Both the position numbers and the translations under genes were made by a program. The notes under the pieces were generated by a model. It saw only the letters and a list, made by a program, of their open reading frames with translations. It did not search any database and was not told the origin of the DNA. Below are positions 1 through 11,174 of a stretch of DNA of 64,000 nucleotides, piece after piece (the stretch's first letter is position 1; every line of letters starts with the position of its first letter). The DNA lies in contig CM047815.1 of the NCBI GenBank assembly GCA_026214975.1, forward strand, positions 76,227,299 to 76,291,298, in the 5' to 3' direction. This DNA comes from Gentiana macrophylla (Eukaryota > Streptophyta > Magnoliopsida > Gentianales > Gentianaceae).

Positions 1-1248
1 ATAGCAAAACCATTTCTAACAATCCCTGTCCAAACCTTTCCACATCCACCCCTCAAAGCTCCCTCCCTAAAGCCCTCATCACTACCATACACAGCCTGAA
101 TGAGATTATTCCACACCACTCCCTCCTCAGTCTTAAGCCTCCACCACCATTTCCTAAGCAACGCAACATTTTGAACCTCCAGCCCTCCCACCCCAAGGCC
201 CCTCAACCTTTTGTGTTTAATAATGTTTTTCCAAGGAATCCATGTTATGTGTCTCTCTTCCTTACCCCCACCCCAAGAGAAGCGAGCTCTCAATTTTTCT
301 AAGGTGCGAATGACGGCAATAGGGGCATGAAAGATGGAGAAATAGTACAAGGGTAGGCTTCCCAGAACAGCTTTAATCAACGTTAACCTCCCTCCAACCG
401 ATAATAATCGAGCCTTCCACCCGGCCAGTCTCCTCCTAACTCTATCAATAACAGGCTGCCAAGACGATATTTTATTCATGTTTTTGCCAACCGGAAGACC
501 CAAGTATACGAAAGGAAGATGATCCGAGATGCAATGCATGGAAGCTGCATAACTTGCTAAGTCCGTGCTACTGACGTAAGGCCATACAACTTGCTTTTCT
601 TCAAATTAATATTTAGACTATTGCAGCAAACAAATTCGAAATTCTACCAAGATTCCTCAAATTGTCCTTATCCCATTCCCCAAAGAAGATCACATCATCG
701 GCGAATTGTAAAAGCGTAATGTGGAGATCCTTATTTCTCAAACCAACGCCTTTAAAGAGATTATTTCCAACAACATCACACATCATAATATTCAAGGCTT
801 CAGCTATAATCAAGAAGAGAAAATGAGAAAGAGGGTCTCATTGTCTAATTCCCCTTTCCATATTAAACTCGCTCATTGGACTACCGTTAATAAGCACCGA
901 CACTTTAGCTGAAGATAAACATCCTTTAATCCACTTTCTCCACTTACTACCAAAATTCATCTGACAGAGAACCGAATCAAGGAAGTTCCAATTAACTGAG
1001 TCAAAAGCTTTCTCGAAATCAGCTTTGAAAATAAAAGCTCTCTGCTTATTCCTTTTGATGAGATCAACTATCTCATTAGCCATTAACACACTGTCTAAAA
1101 TTTGTCGACCAGAAACATATGCCGTCTGATAATCTCCAATAATCTCCTTAATAACCATCTTCATTCTGCCAGCAACCACTTTGCAAAAAATTTTATACAC
1201 GGATCCAATGAGACTATGTGATCTAGTAAAGGGCGAGTGTGATCTCAA
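1..1248 (-). pseudogene. L1-type LINE reverse transcriptase remnant
   Basis: Non-LTR retrotransposon ORF2 remnant, read from 1248 down to the window edge. The first 137 codons hold RT blocks: a QTAYVSGRQILDSV motif, then KADFEKAFDSVNW with the first catalytic Asp, ending at GIRQ. The conserved Gly codon after GIRQ has become TGA at 838-840, and DPLSHFLFLIIAEA follows in the same frame. FADDVIFF, the catalytic ADD block, lies near 690. A frameshift near 640 moves the reading to NINLKKSKLYG. Below 300 the frame shows a SWGGGKEERHITWIPW stretch and RGLGVGGLEVQNVALLRKW, typical of the region between RT and the C-terminal zinc-knuckle-like domain. The apurinic endonuclease part is missing, so the copy is 5'-truncated, the usual fate of plant LINEs. 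The other end runs out of the window. Confidence 0.9.
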
Positions 1249-1259
1249 TGCAACCTATG

Positions 1260-1888
1260 TGGTAGAGATCGTAGAACTGAATTGTTATATGTGATATACT
1301 ATATATTGTTATATTGTGTGTAACTGTTTCTTCTACCCCTTACTAAGTACGTATGTACTTACCCCCTTTTTTTTATTGTCCCCAACCGAGAATGTGGTGT
1401 ATTTGTAGGTTTTTTTTAGGCCTCTGAGGAGTGACCCGAAGATGATGCAGACGAAGTTTACTTTTCCTTATTGCATTGTATTTAGGTATAGATTCTCTTA
1501 TCCCTGGTACTGATAGAAATCAATGAGTTGAGTTTATGGTTAACAATTTTTAATGGATTCATTTGTAATTGATGATTATAATAAGTCTTTGATGTTGTAA
1601 TAGATGCAGCCTGTGTTGCTTTCGATTGTTTATTAGTTGTTTTAGTTATCCGAGTCAGTCGTTTTGTCTTCCGCCTTGTTCTCTAATGTTTGTTTACGTA
1701 TATAATTAGATTAAATTTTAATTATATGCGTGTCGGGCGTTCTTTTTCCGAATAAGGGCTCGGTATCGCGGACGTCACAAAAATCTCCGGCAAAGTTGCA
1801 ATCACACACTAAATAGTCTCTGACATTTCTTCTTCTGATTATTCTGGCTATTTCTTAGGTTAGGCCTGAAAGAAGCAACATCATAAAT
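1260..1888. other. Non-coding stretch, possible old LTR remnant
   Basis: I see no coding frame here. A stretch at 1340-1500 (gtacttaccccc followed by a T-run, then ggcctctgaggagtgacc) and a CG-containing end near 1780-1790 (ctcggtatcgcggacgtcac) resemble the style of plant gypsy LTRs. I found no partner LTR or target duplication, so this stays a guess. Confidence 0.3.
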
Positions 1889-2004
1889 TATTACGGATTT
1901 ATATTATTATTGTAAAATAAATTTATTGTTATTTCTAGAAGGGGTATTTTGGACATTGTGAATAGATGTTGAAGCCCTAGAGTTGGCTATATATTTGTAC
2001 TACG

Positions 2005-2250
2005 GTGAAATGGCTTCGGCAACTTCTTGGCGATTTAGGTGTTCGGGTACCAATGGGTGTCCCTCTCCATTGTGATAGTCAGGCCGCTTTGCATATTGCA
2101 CAGAATCCCGTTTTTCATGAGAGGACCAAACATATCGAAGCGGATTTCCACTTTGTTCGCGATGCGATCACGGAGGGCCTGATTGCTCCCGGATATGTGC
2201 CCACACGGGTCCAGCTGGCGGATATTTTTACGAAAGCCTTGGGAAAATAG
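2005..2250 (+). pseudogene. Ty1/copia RNase H C-terminus (Copia-0)
   Basis: 81-codon remnant of the copia polyprotein. It shows KWLRQLLGDLG, then CDSQAALHIAQNPVFHERTK with the catalytic Asp, HIEADFHFVRDAI and QLADIFTKALGK, the usual end of a copia RNase H. The stop is followed out of frame by an LLRKL..HAPT-like tail, as at the end of Copia-1. The apparent start Met is an internal residue created by the deletion junction. Confidence 0.9.
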
Positions 2251-2312
2251 CAGTTTGAATTTTTGTTACGCAAGTTGAGCGTTTGTGGCCTTCACGCTCC
2301 AACTTGAGGGGG

Positions 2313-2640
2313 TATTACGGATTTATATTATTATTGTAAAATAGATTTATTGTTTTTCCTAGAAGGGGTATTTTGGACATTGTGTATAGGCGTTGAAGCC
2401 CTAGAGTTAGTGAAATTTTAAAATACAACCGTTGTAGGAAGGTTTTACCAAGTGGCATACATTACAACCACTCATTTCTAACCTCTCACACACGATAAAA
2501 GTGTATTATGTGAAAGAGAGTAAAAATGAGTGGCTCTAATATATGCCACTTGGTATAACCTTCCTACAACCGTTGTACCATAAAATCTCTCCTAGAGTTG
2601 GCTATATATTTGTAGTACGGTGAATGACGAAGGAGAAGAA
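2313..2640 (+). repeat. Copia-0 right LTR, split by a MITE
   Basis: It starts tattacgg right after a short G-run (gaggggg, the polypurine tract). It matches 1889-2009 up to the MITE and resumes with ttggctatatatttgta after 2599. The outer end is not well defined. Confidence 0.7.
2409..2590. mobile_element. Mutator-like MITE inside Copia-0 LTR
   Basis: 182-bp inverted-repeat element flanked by a perfect 9-bp duplication cctagagtt (2400-2408 and 2591-2599). The left end agtgaaattttaaaatac.. and the reverse complement of the right end, agagattttatggtacaac.., share long inverted repeats of about 50 bp, including ggttgtaggaaggtt and accaagtggcata. The 9-bp duplication points to the Mutator superfamily. 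A second copy, interrupted by Gypsy-1, lies at 18026-18190 plus 27943-27965. Confidence 0.88.
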
Positions 2641-2645
2641 AATTA

Positions 2646-3179
2646 TTCGAGTGATCACATTTGTCATAAATTCCCACTTGCGCTCTTGGACGCCGATTGT
2701 AATCATTTAAATTCCAAGTTGATGTTGGTTCAGTACTAATCAAGTGAAGACTTGGCAAATATTGGCAAAACCTTTGGAGATTTGTTAGATGATCTTATGG
2801 TCTACAACGGAGGAGAAGATTAAGTGTTGATGTAGTGAACAACAAATTTTTTTTCTCTTGATATGAGTTTGTGCACCATAGCAAAGCCTAATCTGCAAAA
2901 GTCATATTCCTCAAATCTGTGGTAACTAACGGAATTTTTCTGTTCGATTTATTAATTTTGTGGAATGTAAATCCTGAAAAAAATTGAATCCTTTAATTTT
3001 AGTTGTTATTTTCTTCATTTCTTCTTTGAATTTTGTTTGATTTAGCAGCTCTTTGGTTCACCTTAACCTTTATTATTGTTATAATTTCTAGGTAATGTGT
3101 ACGTGCGTGTTATTTCAACTGTCACTGAGCAATGTTATTGCTTATGTGGCGACAACATGGAGTAACACAATACGACCTT
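2646..3179. other. Non-coding DNA, nothing recognised
   Basis: AT-rich sequence with no convincing frame, RNA gene or repeat. Confidence 0.5.
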
Positions 3180-3520
3180 GACATTGTGCAATTTCACTTA
3201 GGTGCAATGACACTGTAAATGCAGTAGCAATTAATTTGGTATTCATAAAATGTCGATGAACATGTAGTGACACATGTTGTGTGCTTCATAAAGTGTAACT
3301 AAAGATTCAATGATAACTGATTTGAGCTTCATAAAATGTCAATGAAGATACAATGACATTTGATTTGGTCTTTATAAAGTGTGAATGGAGATCTATTGAC
3401 ACATGATTTGGTCTTCAAGTGCATCTTCACATGTCACTGCATCTTCAATTTCATTGTTACTGCATTTTCAACTTCATTGTTACTACATATTCATCTTCAC
3501 TGTTACCGCATCATGATGAT
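3180..3520. repeat. Degenerate tandem repeats
   Basis: Imperfect ~60-bp units built on ttcataaaatgtc..atgaagat..aatgacac.tgatttgg (3240-3410) pass into shorter ~25-bp units built on catcttca..ttcattgttactg (3420-3510). No coding potential. Confidence 0.55.
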
Positions 3521-3949
3521 TCTTTCAAGAAAATTTTGATTTTGATAAATTACGTTGGGAAAATATTAAATCATATTTCAAAATAAAGAGGATGAAAAAT
3601 ATGAATTATGCTGAAATAATTATGATGATCGAAGCTTTAGATCAAAAGATATATCGGTGTGAATATTTAATAGGAGATAGAAAATAACTTTTTTGATTTC
3701 TTTTTTTTGAATTTTCGGCTATAAAAAGGATATTATGTTACACTTCTATTATTTTTTTTTGTCCTTTTACACTATTTAAAGATGAAGTTCTTTTGATTCC
3801 CCATTTTTAAATTTATTGTGCCTTTTTGATCCTATTACCCTAAAGAAAACTTTATACACACCAATTTCGCACGATTAAATCTCTCTCATTTGAACTAATA
3901 AGAGCATACGTACTGGCCACTTTACTTGAGGCTTCCATTGCCATGTCTT
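3521..3949. other. Non-coding AT-rich stretch
   Basis: I recognise no gene, RNA or clear repeat. Confidence 0.5.
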
Positions 3950-4132
3950 TATTAGATATAATGACAAGATTGAGTTATGATTTATTTAAATAATATTGTT
4001 TGAATTTGAATTATATTAGAATATATTACTTGGTTTAGATAAACTTCTATCTATCATTATTTATACTATATATATTGTAATATTCTATCAGTTCAATGAA
4101 TGCAATACAATCTCAATTATATTTCTCTATTA
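3950..4132 (+). repeat. TRIM-1 5' LTR
   Basis: 183 bp, ending just before the tggtatcagagc primer site. It pairs with 5235-5406 with scattered substitutions. Confidence 0.8.
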
Positions 4133-5234
4133 TGGTATCAGAGCTTTTTACTAACATCGTTTAGATCCTGATTAATTTTTCAAAAAATCCGTTCGGGTGG
4201 GGGTTCGTTACATTAATCTACACGAACTCTCACCCCTCCTTTTAATTTCTTATTGTCGTTATTTTTTTATTTTTTTAATCAATTGATGATTCTGCCCTTC
4301 TTTCACTCCGATGTGCTTCCTGTTTGATAAAATCTATTTCCGACGACAAACAATGGCGGCGGCTACCACCAAGCTCATCCAAGTCCGGATCGTCCTCCAT
4401 AACCACACATCCTGAACCCAAGTCCTCTAGATCTCCGTTCAGTCTCCATTCTAGCGATGTCAAAGCTACGATTTAAACCAACTCCATCATTCCTACCTTT
4501 TCCTGCTCCGACTTCGTGTCCGTCTACTCCATGAAAGCTTCCTCCCTTCCTCATATCGAGTCCTCCCCTTCTTCTCTTCTTTATGATGCGCAAAACTCCT
4601 TCCGGATTCCGGTCATCTTCTCCGGCACTCAGCCACCGTTCCTTTTCTTCCCCTGCTTAAATTTCCTTTTTTAATTTCCATGGTCGCAGCGACTTGAAAA
4701 ACTTTCAGTACACCAAACAACCCATTCCTTCTTAAATTACTTATTTATCTCTTATTTATTTATTTTTTAATTAAATAAATTGCTCTCCTGTTATTATTTA
4801 TCTCCCAACTCTCAGCAATCCATGGCTTCTTTTTTCTTTTATCAAATCTCATCCCTTATCAAATGGTGTCTCCCTATTCACTCCTCCTTTTATCGGCAGT
4901 TATAATTTCACTCACCGATTTGCTCTATCTCAATCTATAAATTCTTATTTATTCTATTTCTTTTTTAGGGTATGATATTCCATCTAAATATTTCTTCCTC
5001 TCTATATATCACATGGTACAATCTCCCTCCATTCTTCCTCTCTATTACAGGGTACGATCTCCCTCCAAATATTTTCTCTTCTCTCTCACAGGATTCAAGC
5101 AATATCAACTTGTGAAGCAGTTGTTGCCGATTGATATGGAAAAGTTTGTTGCAGACACCATGTGAAGAAAACAAGATCCATTCAGTGCGAGTCTATCTTC
5201 ATGTTCATTGCATTACAATGAGATTGCAGGGGCG

Positions 5235-5406
5235 TGTTAGAGATAATGACAAAATTGAGTTAGGATTTGTTTAAATAATATTGTTTGAATTTAAATTATA
5301 TTAGGATATATTATTTGGTTTAGATAAACTTCTATTTATCATTATTTAGGCTATATCTATTGTAATGTTCTATCAGTTCAATGAATGTAATATAATCTCA
5401 ATTATA
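5235..5406 (+). repeat. TRIM-1 3' LTR
   Basis: It begins tgttagagataatgac, matching tattagatataatgac of the left copy. Its end diverges after tctcaattata. Confidence 0.8.
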
Positions 5407-6409
5407 AATCAGGTAATGACTTTTATTTTCACAGCTTTTATGTCCAAAACTTCTCCAATCCCGTCTATCCATAGGAGCCTGTAGAGAAATGAAAGTCTTT
5501 TATAGTTCTTGACAAAGCCATTACGTAAACCATTTTTTCACAGTCCAATAAATGGGGCTGACAAATGCTCCACATCAGATTTAGAGGCCTCTTTTGCTCC
5601 AAACCACTACTACTGCTTTAAAGCTAAGTACAAATTAAGCATGTCTCCCACTACTACAGTCTATAGTACGTCCATATAAACTAAATCTCTCTCATTTCAA
5701 CTAAAGAAGCTAATAAGTACTACTCCCCACTCTAAAGCCTCGACACGACACCCTATCTTTGGAGTGTGATTTCAATTATTTTAACTTGAAATTTTGATAA
5801 AGTATGTCATTGTATATTCATATCCCTTGTGTATATTTCCTGTTTCCAAGTCTCCAATTTTCAACCGAACGCTGTGAGTGGAAAAATGGTCCTCGAAAGT
5901 GTGTCTTTTGGCGCTTTTCCTTTTGTTAGCTTGTCTGCTGGCATATTTTTAGTGCTGACACCAAGAGTTTTGGGAGGGGAAATTCTTATTTGGTGAGTCC
6001 ATTTGTGGAATAAAATATATGAATGAATCTGAACCATACAGTTTCAACTCAAATTTAAACTGTGTTGTCTAGAATCATCCACGTATATCTACGATGCAAA
6101 TAGAGTGACTAGGGAAGAATTACCCCCAAAAGATATACATATTTATTAGTAGTACTTTTTATATACTATTAGGACCTATGTCTTTAGAGTCATCCACTAT
6201 GAATTCTATAATATATCCATCACGAAAATATCATCATAATCCATAAGGCTTTATAATTGATGTCTTTAAAGTGTAATACTTTTTGTATCTCAAAATATAA
6301 ATTCATTTGATTTAAAAAAAATAGGTGAGTGTTATAAGTTTGAAGATAAAAGTCTAAAATTCTATATGACTACCATTGATGCAATAATTGTAAATTAAGT
6401 AAAGAAAAG
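5407..6409. other. Non-coding stretch between TRIM-1 and a MITE
   Basis: I see no coding sequence. The sequence is AT-rich with a few stop-dense frames only. Confidence 0.5.
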
Positions 6410-6687
6410 TACTACATCTGTGGCACAAAAAGTGTCAACATTTGAAAAAAGTTTTGTCCAATAAAAAGTTTTCATTTAGAAAACCAATACATCATTTAAA
6501 GCTCTTTTTCCAAGCATATTCATAACCTAACATTTATTGTTGTATATTCATTTCATATTTCAAGCAAACATTAATTATAAGATAGGAGTATATATGTCTA
6601 TTACTACTTTAACACAACACATTAATTAAGTTTTTTAATCTGTGTGAATAGTAAAATATAGACATTTTTTATGACACAGAGGTAGTA
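6410..6687. mobile_element. Stowaway-like MITE
   Basis: It starts tactacatctgtggcacaaa and ends tatgacacagaggtagta; the ends are inverted repeats of each other over about 30 bp with mismatches. The length (~278 bp) and tactac..gtagta ends fit the mariner-derived Stowaway style with a TA target. No coding sequence. Confidence 0.65.
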
Positions 6688-6862
6688 GATAAATAGATAA
6701 TAAATTAGAGGTAAAATGAAGAATAATGCAATAAATATTCCATTAATCTTATAAATAGATTTAATATAGGACAACGGTATAAATCCAAACGGTAAATTTC
6801 AAGGTGGTGTGAGTGGTCTCTATATTGGGAAATTCTTACCTGAGGAGTCTTCGTGTGCATCG

Positions 6863-7108
6863 TATTAGAAGACATAAATTAAAGATAATGCCAAAAAGAT
6901 AAATAGAGTTGTTATTATAGTTTAAATTAAAGTTTGACAGTTTGCTTTAAATTTAGGTTATGATTATTTGAGATTATATCATTTATTTTGAATTTAGTTC
7001 TTATCTCTTTTCTCTTCTATATAAAGGAGGAAGTAGTGTAACAATTTAATCAATCCCAATAAAACATCAGTTCTCCTATTATATCTGTTGTGTTTCTGTT
7101 TTTCTTCA
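6863..7108 (+). repeat. TRIM-2 5' LTR
   Basis: 246 bp; nearly identical to 8291-8536 with a handful of substitutions. It contains ctatataaag near 7017. Confidence 0.88.
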
Positions 7109-7120
7109 TGGTATCAGAGC
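7109..7120 (+). promoter_or_regulatory. TRIM-2 primer binding site
   Basis: tggtatcagagc directly abuts the LTR. It is complementary to the 3' end of plant initiator Met tRNA. Confidence 0.88.
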
Positions 7121-7863
7121 CAGGGACAGGGGTTTGAGCACCTTAATATTGGTGAACCCTAGCCCGATCCTTCTTCCGCTATTAAATGTTAACCCTATCT
7201 TTTTGAGCTATTAAACTATTTCCTTTTTTTTTTTGGCCAAATTATTACTAGGCTACCATTGATCACCAAATCCCAAATCATTGCAGCCTCCGTGATGCGT
7301 AAAACCAAATAAACCCTTCTGTTTTAGTTTTTACCATCATGTTCATTTTAGCCAAAGTCCATATCCCCCGTTCATCCAAAAAAAAAATAAAAAATAAAAA
7401 AAATACTTGCCACTGTAAATACCTATCTATGCCATACTTTCTTCGTCAGATCAAGTCGCACCATGCACCCATTACAACCCAGTGGTTTTCCATAATCCCA
7501 TCATCGAGTCAAAAAAAAAAAAAAAAAAAAAGAAAAAGAAAGAGTACCAAAAAAAAAAAAAAAAAAAAACCTTCGTCATGTTATATCCATTTTTTCACAC
7601 CATACAATATCCTTTCCGTTCCATTTTTTCCCATGTAGCCATAATATATATATATCCATGCCATAATTTTTTCCTTTATTTAGTCCATTTGTTTTCGGTT
7701 TATTTCATACTAAATAAATAATCTCATATATATAGCATCTATTATTTATTTCTTTTGGCATCCATTCTACATCTAGTTTGAATGCAGATCCACAGTATCA
7801 ATCAAGTTGGAGGCCGATATCACATTCACTCTTCAACCAGAATCAGAATCAATCTACAAACTA

Positions 7864-8270
7864 ATGGACTCCGGAAGAGCCAAAAGAGCCGCTGGGGTGG
7901 AGATGTCCTCTAAAAATATCAAATCTATGGACTTCGGAAGAGCCGAAAGAGCCGTCGGAGTGTAGATGCCCTCCAAAAACATCACAACTATGGACTTCGG
8001 AATAACAACCGGAGTGGAGATGCCCTTCAAAAACATCATAGTTCCAAAAATATCATAACTATGGACTTCGGAATAACAACCGGAATGGAGATGCCCTCCA
8101 AAAACATCACGACTATGGACTTCGGAAGAACTCCGGAGTGGAGATGCCCTCCAAAATAACACAACTATGGACTTCGGAACAACCGGAATGGAGATGCCCT
8201 CCAAAACAACACAGATATGGACTTCGGAAAAACAACCGGAGTGTAGATGCCCTCCAAATCATGCTAAGAC
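7864..8270 (+). repeat. ~55-65 bp tandem repeat array inside TRIM-2
   Basis: Seven to eight imperfect units of the form tatggacttcgga..aacaaccggagtggagatgccctccaaaaacatcac (core: atggacttcgga and gagatgccctcc). Unit length varies because some units carry an extra agagcc-type insert. Open frames across it (for example 7854-8204 on the minus strand) are by-products of the repeat. Confidence 0.85.
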
Positions 8271-8290
8271 AAACTCGGCCTCCAAACGGA

Positions 8291-8536
8291 TATTAGAAGA
8301 CATAAATCAAAGATAATGTCAAAGAGATAAATAGAGTTGTTATTATAGTTTAAAGTAAAGTTTGACAGTTTGCTTTAAATTTAGGTTATGATTATTTGAG
8401 ATTATATCATTTATTTTGAATTTAGTTCTTATCCCTTTTCTCTTCTATATAAAGGAGGAAGTACTGTAACAATTTAATCAACCCCAATAAAACATTAATT
8501 CTCCTATTATATATGTTGTGTTTCTGTTTTTCTTCA
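8291..8536 (+). repeat. TRIM-2 3' LTR
   Basis: 246-bp partner of 6863-7108, with the same start and the same ctatataaaggagg. Confidence 0.88.
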
Positions 8537-9769
8537 CTCGTTGGATACGCGACATGTGCTTAAGAAGACAAATTTGCTCATTTGTTGAGCTTCCAATCAG
8601 AGAAGTTTTGCAGTTCAACCTTATAAAAATAATACTATAGGACCATAGTATTAAACTATTAGTCTGCTTTGCTGTGGACTTTGGATGGATTTTGAATTTT
8701 GGCATCACACATAACAATAGTTTATTTAATTTGCTTCTGCATATTTAACTAGATTATTCAGTAAGTAAAGCATTGGGGTGGGGGAGGTGCTTAAGTATTA
8801 ATTAAGAGTCAAGAAAATCTTTGGTGGATCAGGCAGCTGACTTAATTTGATGGATAATTGAAAGCAATTATCATGTTCATCTTAATTAAATTCAGGGTTT
8901 TTCACATGTACACTTGGTATACTTTTCTGTTGATACATATATAACGCGCGTTTAATGAATTCACATGAGAATATATTAATTGAAATGTTTGTTTCACAAC
9001 AACACATCTTTATATTAGTGATCGATCTGTATGAGACCAACATAAATAAATATGTGTCACATCATAATTAATTGTGCGCAAAAATATTTTGTGCACTTTT
9101 ATTGTGTTCATTTAATTTTGTTGTGCGATTATCAATTATAGTTAATTGATGCGACCAAATCATATATCAATAATCTAATTATATAAACAATTCTTATTCT
9201 GCTTGCAAGACAAAACATCTTTCGACCCTCGTGGATGAAGCAATTCTCATTCAAAGCACAACGGTGTAAAGTAATAGGATTCTCATTTCATATATATAAG
9301 TATAAGTGTAAGACATAGCTCTTTTTTACCACGCGATGACAACGGTTTAAACAGTTTATCGGATCATTTATAACTTTTTTAGCGCTGCGAAACCCGATGT
9401 CTGGAGGCGTCAGCCGTCTAGCTCCAGCTCGTTTTCAACTACGACTTCCAAAAGACAGAAGAAATATCCATGGCAAAAAGCTGCAGCAAACCGAAAATAT
9501 AATCAACGCATTTTATTTTCTTCAGTATTAGTAAAATGGGTATGTAGATATATAGAGAGGTGTCCACAATTCATAGGTGTTCAACTTGCATGCCAAGTTG
9601 TAACTAATTAACTTTATCTTCTGCCATTTTATATTTATATTTATAATAACAACTAGTTATGGTGCAATGAGAGCTGCCCATCCTCAACATTCTCACTGTC
9701 TTTCTAAAATCAATCAATCATTTTTTTTTTTTAATTTTTTGTTTTGTTCTTTTCACTGATTATAATAAC
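8537..9769. other. Non-coding AT-rich stretch
   Basis: No gene, RNA or clear transposon recognised. Confidence 0.5.
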
Positions 9770-9925
9770 GATAGTGCTACATACACTACATTTATCACCA
9801 CTACATCATCCACAACATCATCCACACCACATATTTTGTCAGGACCCACAAAAAAAATATTTCTCTCTCCAATCTGTGGACAGGATCATCCACTACATAT
9901 TATTATAGTGGACATAGCATTTTCC
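9770..9925. mobile_element. Mutator-like MITE (156 bp)
   Basis: Flanked by a perfect 10-bp duplication ttataataac (9760-9769 and 9926-9935). The left end gatagtgctacatacactac and the reverse complement of the right end, ggaaaatgctatgtccacta, form imperfect inverted repeats. A 9-10-bp duplication fits Mutator-like MITEs. The interior repeats catccac motifs. Confidence 0.75.
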
Positions 9926-9935
9926 TTATAATAAC

Positions 9936-10240
9936 ATAAACTTTTTGGTGTCTTTTTAAAAAAGCAGTATGATGAAAAAGCATATATATTTCGTAGCAAT
10001 ACAACTTCCTTTGGTGTTTTTTATTTGACTACACAAATTACATATAAGAAGCAACACCTTATTGGACTATAGAGAACAAACAATGATCAATTTAAATTGT
10101 CATTCATATACTATTTTATGTTTCAACAAACAAGATACGTATAATTTGTAATTTTTACTCAACATCAATTGGTTGACATACGAATAGAATGCCTTTATTT
10201 TATTTTTTTATTTTATTTTTATGTTGCAGAGATTCTAATT
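9936..10240. other. Non-coding stretch
   Basis: AT-rich; nothing recognised. Confidence 0.5.
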
Positions 10241-10245
10241 CAATT

Positions 10246-10896
10246 TGCCTCGTCTCATGTATCTCCTTATTGATTGAACAGTAAATGAGGACAGAGAAAT
10301 ATAAACATTATGGGCCAGAAGCCCATTTCGTGCCTACAGACAGACCTAAACCCCAGGTGGGAGGTTTTACCCGTTCTCCCGAATAGAGCCGCCGCAGGTC
10401 GGCCAGGTAGCTGGGGAGTTCGGGTCTACGCAGTACGGGCTGAGACAGTCTGGATGGGCTCGACGCAGGACTGCCAGAGTCTTCCCTATCTGGTATTGCT
10501 CACGTGCATAATAGACCAGATAAACATGGAAAGAATCTCGAGTCATTAAGACTTTGATCCTAATATTCAATATATTCATAATTACCTCTTAAATAATAGG
10601 GATTAACATAAGATAATCCGTGGACAATACGAAAAGAAGTCCTTGAAAGACACAGCACATGCTTGCCAAGGACGAGATGTCCTCTATATAAACTATCCCG
10701 AGGAACTACGAGAAACTTGATTCTTGACTCATATACATGATACGTAGGCAACTTGTGATTCAATAATCTTAGGCTCAGTCTAAAAATCACAAACACCACT
10801 CTTGTTTTTACATCTAGTTCCAGGGTTTTAGTCTTGAGTATTTTCATTAGGATTACTGCGGCCCGTAAAGCTCATAGACGATTTCCAGCATCGTCA
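10246..10896 (+). mobile_element. Solo LTR of a gypsy-type element
   Basis: A 651-bp block beginning tgcctcgtctc and ending cagcatcgtca, with a perfect 5-bp duplication caatt on both sides (10241-10245 and 10897-10901). Inside is a TATA-like ctatataaac at 10684 followed by gaactacgagaaacttgatt and gatacgtaggcaac. That order resembles the LTR of Gypsy-1 (ctataaaa, then gggacttgattccgattc, then gatacgtaggcaac). The end catttcca-like cgatttccagcatcgtca resembles the LTR end near 58670. Recombination between the two LTRs of an insertion would leave exactly this. Confidence 0.78.
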
Positions 10897-10946
10897 CAAT
10901 TCTTCTTATATAGAAATATTGTGATGCGTGAAACTGTATCCTAGAC

Positions 10947-11117
10947 TATTACGATATGGAAAATATTATGTGTTATGGAAAATATTGATATTAGTATATT
11001 AAATTAGTAAGGGTAGTTTGGATATTTGGTTTAGAGGTAGAAGCCCTAAAGGTGGCTATAAATATTGTACTATGTGATTGATATGAGAGACAGAAATACA
11101 TTGATCAAAACTTTTCA
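10947..11117 (+). repeat. Copia-1 5' LTR
   Basis: 171 bp, tattacgatatgg to aaaacttttca. It contains ctataaata at 11056-11064, a plausible TATA box. Confidence 0.92.
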
Positions 11118-11129
11118 TGGTATCAGAGC
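11118..11129 (+). promoter_or_regulatory. Copia-1 primer binding site
   Basis: tggtatcagagc immediately after the LTR; complementary to initiator Met tRNA. A long A-run (11141-11160) follows. Confidence 0.9.
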
Positions 11130-11174
11130 CAGGTTCAAAGAAAAAAAAAAAAAAAAAAAATTCGCAGGTTGGTT

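Larger units (their letters stand above)
1889..2640 (+). mobile_element. Copia-0: internally deleted Ty1/copia element
   Basis: A partial left LTR (1889-2009) is joined directly to the last part of a copia RNase H, followed by a right LTR starting at 2313. Both LTR copies begin tattacggatttatatta and share gaaggggtattttggacattg-like sequence and ttgaagccctagagtt. The left LTR stops inside the LTR (ttgtactacggtga) and runs straight into coding sequence, so gag, protease, integrase, RT and the primer site are gone. The right LTR is split by a MITE at 2409-2590 and resumes to about 2640. The coding remnant and the tattacg LTR start resemble Copia-1 at 10.9-15.3 kb, so the two are probably related subfamilies. 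Confidence 0.8.
3950..5406 (+). mobile_element. TRIM-1: short non-coding LTR retrotransposon
   Basis: Two similar terminal repeats, 3950-4132 and 5235-5406, share blocks such as aataatattgtttgaatt, ggtttagataaacttct and tgttctatcagttcaatgaa (one mismatch in the left copy). The left repeat is followed at once by tggtatcagagc (4133-4144), the initiator-Met-tRNA primer site of copia-type elements. The right one is preceded by gattgcaggggcg, a purine-rich tract. The 1.1-kb interior has no gag or pol frame, so the element must have relied on proteins of an autonomous copia. The right LTR seems to lack the last ~11 bp and I found no target duplication. Confidence 0.82.
6863..8536 (+). mobile_element. 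TRIM-2: non-coding LTR retrotransposon with tandem array
   Basis: Two 246-bp LTRs, 6863-7108 and 8291-8536, start tattagaagacataaa and end gtttctgtttttcttca. The left one is followed directly by tggtatcagagc (7109-7120), a Met-tRNA primer site. Each LTR holds a TATA-like ctatataaagg followed by gaggaagta. The 1.18-kb interior has poly-A runs (7510-7570) and a tandem array (7864-8270) but no gag or pol. It is a mobilised, non-autonomous copia derivative. Flanking 5-mers (catcg and ctcgt) do not match, so a target duplication is not supported. Confidence 0.87.

Noticed and set aside
7339..7721. Two overlapping plus-strand frames, Lys-rich
   Set aside because: They are created by the long poly-A runs at 7510-7570 inside TRIM-2; no domain.
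7854..8204. 116-codon minus-strand frame with repeats
   Set aside because: It is the reverse reading of the TRIM-2 tandem array; the protein repeat mirrors the DNA repeat and nothing else supports it.
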